Positions 5,077-8,661 of a DNA stretch of 8,661 nucleotides are shown here, piece after piece. Each line of letters opens with the position of its first letter. The first letter of the stretch is position 1. The stretch comes from Eubacterium limosum. Its GTDB lineage: Bacteria > Bacillota > Clostridia > Eubacteriales > Eubacteriaceae. Both the position numbers and the translations under genes were made by a program. The stretch covers positions 1 to 8,661 of the forward strand of contig CAUEUD010000164.1 of NCBI GenBank assembly GCA_959020865.1, in the 5' to 3' direction. Under the pieces are notes generated by a model. The model ran no database searches. It was given only the letters and a program-made list of their open reading frames with translations, and was not told the origin of the DNA.

Positions 5077-6864
5077 TTGAGTAATGAAGTAAAGAATGAA
5101 GTAAAAGGCGTTATTTCAGGCATCAACGGACCCGTTGTGACAGGGACTAATATGACCGCCTTCCAAATGCGTGAAATGGTCATGGTTGGCAAGAAAAAGC
5201 TGATCGGTGAAGTCATCGTACTGGACGGCGACATTGGAACCATCCAGGTATATGAAGAAACCGAAGGCCTGATGCCCGGCGAGGAAATCCTGTCAACCGG
5301 GATGCCTTTAAGCGTTAAGCTTGGACCGGGGATGCTAAAAAATATGTTCGATGGTATCCAGCGGCCGCTGGAAAAAATTCAGGAAATCTCACCGGTGTTT
5401 ATCCCGGAAGGGATCGGCCTGATGTCCATTGATGAAGAAAAATTGTGGGATTACAAAGCCAGACTGAGTGTTGGCGATACCGTAAAACCCGGACAGATTT
5501 TTGGGACTGTCCAGGAAACCCTGATGATTGAGCACCGCCTCATGGTGCCGCCGAACGTAAAAGGCACCGTCGTGGAAGCCAAAGAAGATGGCAGCTACAA
5601 TATCGAAACAGTATTAGTCGTTGTTGAGGATGAAAGAAAAAGACGCCATGAGCTCAAAATGTACCAGGAATGGCCGGTAAGAACACCGCGTCCAACCAGG
5701 TTCAGAAGAGAGCCGGAAAAACCACTGGTCACAGGCCAGCGTATCATCGACTTTTTCTTCCCCATCGCCAAGGGCGGTACAGCAGCCATCCCTGGAGGTT
5801 TCGGTACAGGTAAAACAACAACCCAGCATCAGCTGGCCAAATGGTCCGATGCGGATATTATCATTTACATCGGCTGTGGCGAACGTGGTAATGAAATGAC
5901 CGAGGTTATCGAAGATTTCCCAGGCCTCATCGACCCGAAATCCGGCGAATCCATCATGGAACGTACGGTTATGATCGCCAACACCTCAAACATGCCGGTT
6001 GCGGCCCGTGAAGCCAGCATCTATACGGGCATTACCATGGCAGAATATTTCAGAGATATGGGTTATGACGTGGCCATGATGGCAGACTCGACCTCTCGTT
6101 GGGCAGAAGCCCTGCGTGAAATCTCCGGCCGTCTGGAAGAAATGCCGGCTGAAGAAGGTTATCCGGCCTATCTATCATCCCGTATCGCAGAGTTCTACGA
6201 ACGTGCAGGCTCTGTAGACACCTTGTGCGGGGAAGAGGGCTCCATCAGTATTGTCGGCGCTGTATCACCGGCCGGCGGGGACTTCTCAGAACCTGTTACC
6301 GAAAATACCAAGCGTTATGTCAATACTTTCCTGGCGCTGGATAAGAACCTTGCCTACGCCCGCCACTATCCTGCCATTAACTGGATGGAAAGCTATTCCG
6401 GCTATGTGAAGCTGCTGACCGACTGGTATGAAGACAACGTGGCAGAGGACAGCATCCAGCTGCGGAATAAAATGCTGGATCTCCTGTTCCAGGAAAACAA
6501 GCTGCAGGAAATGGTTATGCTCATCGGTGAAGATGCACTGCCAGACGACCAGCGCTGGGTACTCAGTATCGCCAAGCTCATCCGAGTCGGCTTCTTACAG
6601 CAGAATACCTTTGACGATACCGATACCTATGTACCGCTCGAAAAACAGTACCGCATGTTAAAGATTATGGATTATCTCTATGAAAAAGGGCTGATAGGCC
6701 TGAAGCAGGGGATACCGACATCCGTGCTTTACAATGAAAAAATCTTTGATGATGTCATCAAGATGAAATACAATATTCCGAATGATGATTTCAGTGGTAT
6801 TGATGTCCTGAAACAGGACATTGATGAATACTACGATGATCTCATGCGCAGATATCAGGATTAA
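5077..6864 (+). CDS. ntpA: V-type ATPase catalytic subunit A
   Basis: This 595-residue protein has the full length and order of a V/A-ATPase A subunit. It comprises an N-terminal beta-barrel (about 10-75), the bulge domain specific to A subunits (about 115-190), a nucleotide-binding domain (about 205-440) and a helical C-terminal domain. The P-loop GGFGTGKT (240-247) has its lysine at K246. The catalytic glutamate is E269 in GCGERGNEM, and the Walker B strand DVAMMAD ends at D337, followed by STSRWAEALRE. All residues needed for ATP hydrolysis or synthesis are present. The start is a TTG directly after the stop of subunit E, backed by AGGTGG upstream. The N-terminus carries NEVK twice, from a 12-base tandem repeat, giving a slightly extended start. 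Subunit B follows 11 bases downstream. Confidence 0.97.
   Translation: MSNEVKNEVKGVISGINGPVVTGTNMTAFQMREMVMVGKKKLIGEVIVLDGDIGTIQVYEETEGLMPGEEILSTGMPLSVKLGPGMLKNMFDGIQRPLEKIQEISPVFIPEGIGLMSIDEEKLWDYKARLSVGDTVKPGQIFGTVQETLMIEHRLMVPPNVKGTVVEAKEDGSYNIETVLVVVEDERKRRHELKMYQEWPVRTPRPTRFRREPEKPLVTGQRIIDFFFPIAKGGTAAIPGGFGTGKTTTQHQLAKWSDADIIIYIGCGERGNEMTEVIEDFPGLIDPKSGESIMERTVMIANTSNMPVAAREASIYTGITMAEYFRDMGYDVAMMADSTSRWAEALREISGRLEEMPAEEGYPAYLSSRIAEFYERAGSVDTLCGEEGSISIVGAVSPAGGDFSEPVTENTKRYVNTFLALDKNLAYARHYPAINWMESYSGYVKLLTDWYEDNVAEDSIQLRNKMLDLLFQENKLQEMVMLIGEDALPDDQRWVLSIAKLIRVGFLQQNTFDDTDTYVPLEKQYRMLKIMDYLYEKGLIGLKQGIPTSVLYNEKIFDDVIKMKYNIPNDDFSGIDVLKQDIDEYYDDLMRRYQD
5083..5106 (+). repeat. 12-base tandem repeat at the start of the A gene
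   Basis: AATGAAGTAAAG (5083-5094) is followed directly by AATGAAGTAAAA (5095-5106), 11 of 12 bases identical, encoding NEVK twice. A third partial copy, AATGAAGTAA, lies at 5047-5056 in the same reading phase near the end of the E gene (NEV). It adds four residues before the conserved beta-barrel. It is probably a small in-frame duplication without functional weight. Confidence 0.75.
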
Positions 6865-6875
6865 GGAGGCACAGT

Positions 6876-8261
6876 ATGCAGAGAGAATATCTAAAAATAG
6901 ACAACATTAACGGGCCTCTTATTCTGATCACAGACGTTGAGGATGTTTTTTACGGCGAGGTTGTAAACATTCAGGATCAGGCCACCGGCGAAGTGAAAAA
7001 GGGGAAGGTCATCAAAATTGACGGCACGACCATCACCGTCCAGGTGTTCCAGTCCACAGCCGGCCTGGCAGCAGAAAACAGCGTTACCCGCTTTACAGGC
7101 GACGCCTTTAAGATCCCAATGTCCATGGACCTCATGGGCCGTGTGTTTAACGGGATTGGAGAGCCCATTGATAACGGTGCGGATATCTTCAGTACCATTG
7201 AATCCAATATCAACGGTGCGCCCATCAACCCCATGAGCCGTGAATACCCGCGTAACTTTATTCAGACGGGCATTTCCGCCATCGACGTGCTGATGACCCT
7301 TATCCGTGGCCAGAAGCTGCCGATCTTCTCCGGAAATGGTCTGTCACATAACGAGCTGGCCGCACAGATCGTGCGTCAGGCAAAGCTGAGTGACGATGTG
7401 GACGAACAGTTCGCCATTGTGTTTGCCGCCATTGGTGTTAAGCACGATGATGAAAAGTTCTTCCGCAAAACCTTCGAGGAAGCCAATGTCATGGATCGGG
7501 TTGTCATGTTTGTCAACTATGCCGATGACCCGGTAGCAGAGAGAAACACCGCGCCGCGGTGTGCGCTGACGGTGGCCGAATATCTGGCTTTCCAGAAAGA
7601 CATGCATATTCTGGTCGTCATGAGCGATATTACCGCTTACTGCGAGGGTTTACGTGAAATTTCGTCTGCCCGTGAAGAAGTACCAAGCCGTAAGGGCTAC
7701 CCTGGCTACATGTACTCCGACCTGGCAGCACTGTACGAACGCGCCGGCATGCTAAAGAGCAGCAAGGGTTCTATCACCTTCCTGCCGATTCTGACCATGC
7801 CGAATGATGATATCACTCACCCGATTCCTGACTTAACGGGTTATATTACCGAAGGCCAGATCGTATTGGGGCGTGATTTGTTCCAGCGGAGTATTTATCC
7901 GCCGATTGACGTTCTGCCATCCCTTTCTCGTCTTATGAAGGACGGTATCGGGGAGGGATACACCCGTGAAGACCATCAGGATCTTGCAAACCAGCTGTTT
8001 GCCGCTTATTCCAGAGTTCAGGAAGTCCGTGACCTCTCCCAGATCATGGGTGAAGATGACCTTTCCGAAACCGATAAGCTGTATATGGAATTTGGCCGTG
8101 CCTTTGAAGATGAATTCCTGAGCCAGGACTTTGATGAAAACCGGACCATCTATGAAAGTCTGGACCTTGGCTGGAAGCTGTTAACCATTCTGCCAGTCAC
8201 AGAGCTTGACCGTCTGAGTCCAAAACTGATCGAAAAATATCTGCCAAAGAAGAATGCGTAG
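6876..8261 (+). CDS. ntpB: V-type ATPase subunit B (non-catalytic, regulatory)
   Basis: This 461-residue protein is full length for the family. It has an N-terminal beta-barrel (about 1-75), a RecA-like core (about 125-380) and a helical C-terminus. The P-loop position holds FSGNGLSHNELAAQI (151-165), which lacks the GKT lysine; this is what separates B from catalytic A. It still contributes to the A-B interface through the arginine finger R352 in LPSLSRLMKDGIG, equivalent to E. hirae NtpB R350. Other family blocks are IRGQKLPIFSG (143-153) and EISSAREEVPSRKGYPGYMY (261-280). Most relatives I know have SGSGLP or SASGLP at the loop, so N154 and S157 are mild variants. The start is supported by AAGGAGG (6863-6869), which overlaps the stop of subunit A. 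Confidence 0.97.
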   Translation: MQREYLKIDNINGPLILITDVEDVFYGEVVNIQDQATGEVKKGKVIKIDGTTITVQVFQSTAGLAAENSVTRFTGDAFKIPMSMDLMGRVFNGIGEPIDNGADIFSTIESNINGAPINPMSREYPRNFIQTGISAIDVLMTLIRGQKLPIFSGNGLSHNELAAQIVRQAKLSDDVDEQFAIVFAAIGVKHDDEKFFRKTFEEANVMDRVVMFVNYADDPVAERNTAPRCALTVAEYLAFQKDMHILVVMSDITAYCEGLREISSAREEVPSRKGYPGYMYSDLAALYERAGMLKSSKGSITFLPILTMPNDDITHPIPDLTGYITEGQIVLGRDLFQRSIYPPIDVLPSLSRLMKDGIGEGYTREDHQDLANQLFAAYSRVQEVRDLSQIMGEDDLSETDKLYMEFGRAFEDEFLSQDFDENRTIYESLDLGWKLLTILPVTELDRLSPKLIEKYLPKKNA

Positions 8262-8271
8262 GTGATCATTT

Positions 8272-8661
8272 ATGGCCATTAAAATCACGCCGACTAAGGC
8301 AAATTTAATCAAGTCGAAGTCAAGCCTGGCCTTTTCAACCAAAGGGTATAACCTGCTCGATAAAAAGCGGACGGTTCTGATTCAGGAAATCATGAAGCTG
8401 GTCAAGCAGTCCGAGGAGATCGAACAGCAAATCACCGAAATTTTTAAGGAAGCTTATATTGCATTACAGCAGGTAACCATCAGCATGGGACTCAACCACG
8501 TTGAGGAATATGCCTTGTCCATCCCGCAGGAGGAAGACTTCGACGTTCGTACCCGAAGCGTCATGGGCGTCGATATTCCAGAGATCGTGGACAATGTGGA
8601 CAAGAACAAAAATTTCAGCCTGCCCTATGGCTTCCATGAAAATAATCCGGCCCTGGATGTG
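8272..8661 (+). CDS. ntpD: V-type ATPase subunit D (central shaft), 3' end cut off by the window
   Basis: The reading frame is open from ATG 8272 to the window end, giving the first 130 residues and no stop codon. The family usually has about 200-220 residues, so roughly 70-90 are missing. The N-terminal signature is clear: PTKANLIKSKSSL (7-19) followed by GYNLLDKKRTVLIQEIMKLV (25-44), the start of the long antiparallel coiled coil that forms the rotating shaft with subunit F. TAGGTGA, overlapping the stop of subunit B, serves as a ribosome binding site about six bases before the ATG, and the intergenic gap is 10 bases. D as the gene after A and B is the usual order in bacterial V-ATPase operons. 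Confidence 0.94.
   Translation, partial: MAIKITPTKANLIKSKSSLAFSTKGYNLLDKKRTVLIQEIMKLVKQSEEIEQQITEIFKEAYIALQQVTISMGLNHVEEYALSIPQEEDFDVRTRSVMGVDIPEIVDNVDKNKNFSLPYGFHENNPALDV

Noticed and set aside
1..8661. CRISPR array, tRNA or rRNA gene, insertion sequence or attachment site
   Set aside because: I saw no repeat-spacer pattern, no RNA gene signature, no transposase and no long terminal repeats in the window.

Overview
The window holds one plus-strand operon encoding a bacterial V-type (A/V-type) ATPase, complete except for the 3' end of its last gene. The order is subunit H/G (peripheral-stalk coiled coil), C, I (the a-subunit homologue), K (the c ring), F, E, A, B and D (cut by the window end). 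AT-rich non-coding DNA precedes the operon, strong AGGAGG-like ribosome binding sites lie before several genes, and the K subunit is of a type I associate with clostridia. Together these suggest a low-to-moderate-GC anaerobic Firmicute of class Clostridia, possibly Eubacterium-like. The genus is a guess; the class is a reasonable inference.

Layout: positions 1-211 are AT-rich and contain no gene I can support. They hold three inverted repeats and a good extended -10 promoter (about 162-189). One repeat, a 16-bp near-palindrome, sits in the promoter spacer. The nine genes then follow from 236 to the window end with gaps of 0 to 62 bases, and I see no terminator, so they are probably co-transcribed. 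The largest gap (62 bases, between I and K) carries a compact hairpin just before the K ribosome binding site. The E-A junction has no gap: A starts with TTG directly after the E stop codon.

How the parts work together: A (catalytic, intact P-loop) and B (non-catalytic, degenerate P-loop, arginine finger) form the A3B3 head. D and F form the central shaft, C couples the shaft to the membrane ring of K subunits, E and H form the peripheral stalks, and I supplies the stator ion path with its essential arginine. In K, the residues aligned with known Na+ ligands are Ala and Gly rather than Gln and Ser. This favours protons as the coupling ion, but that is inference. The sequence does not show whether the enzyme mainly makes or hydrolyses ATP.

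I found no undescribed biological system here. The points worth a second look are modest: the promoter dyads, the K-subunit architecture and codon bias, the hairpin before K, the TTG junction with a local repeat, and a gene order that differs from the Enterococcus hirae and Thermus operons.
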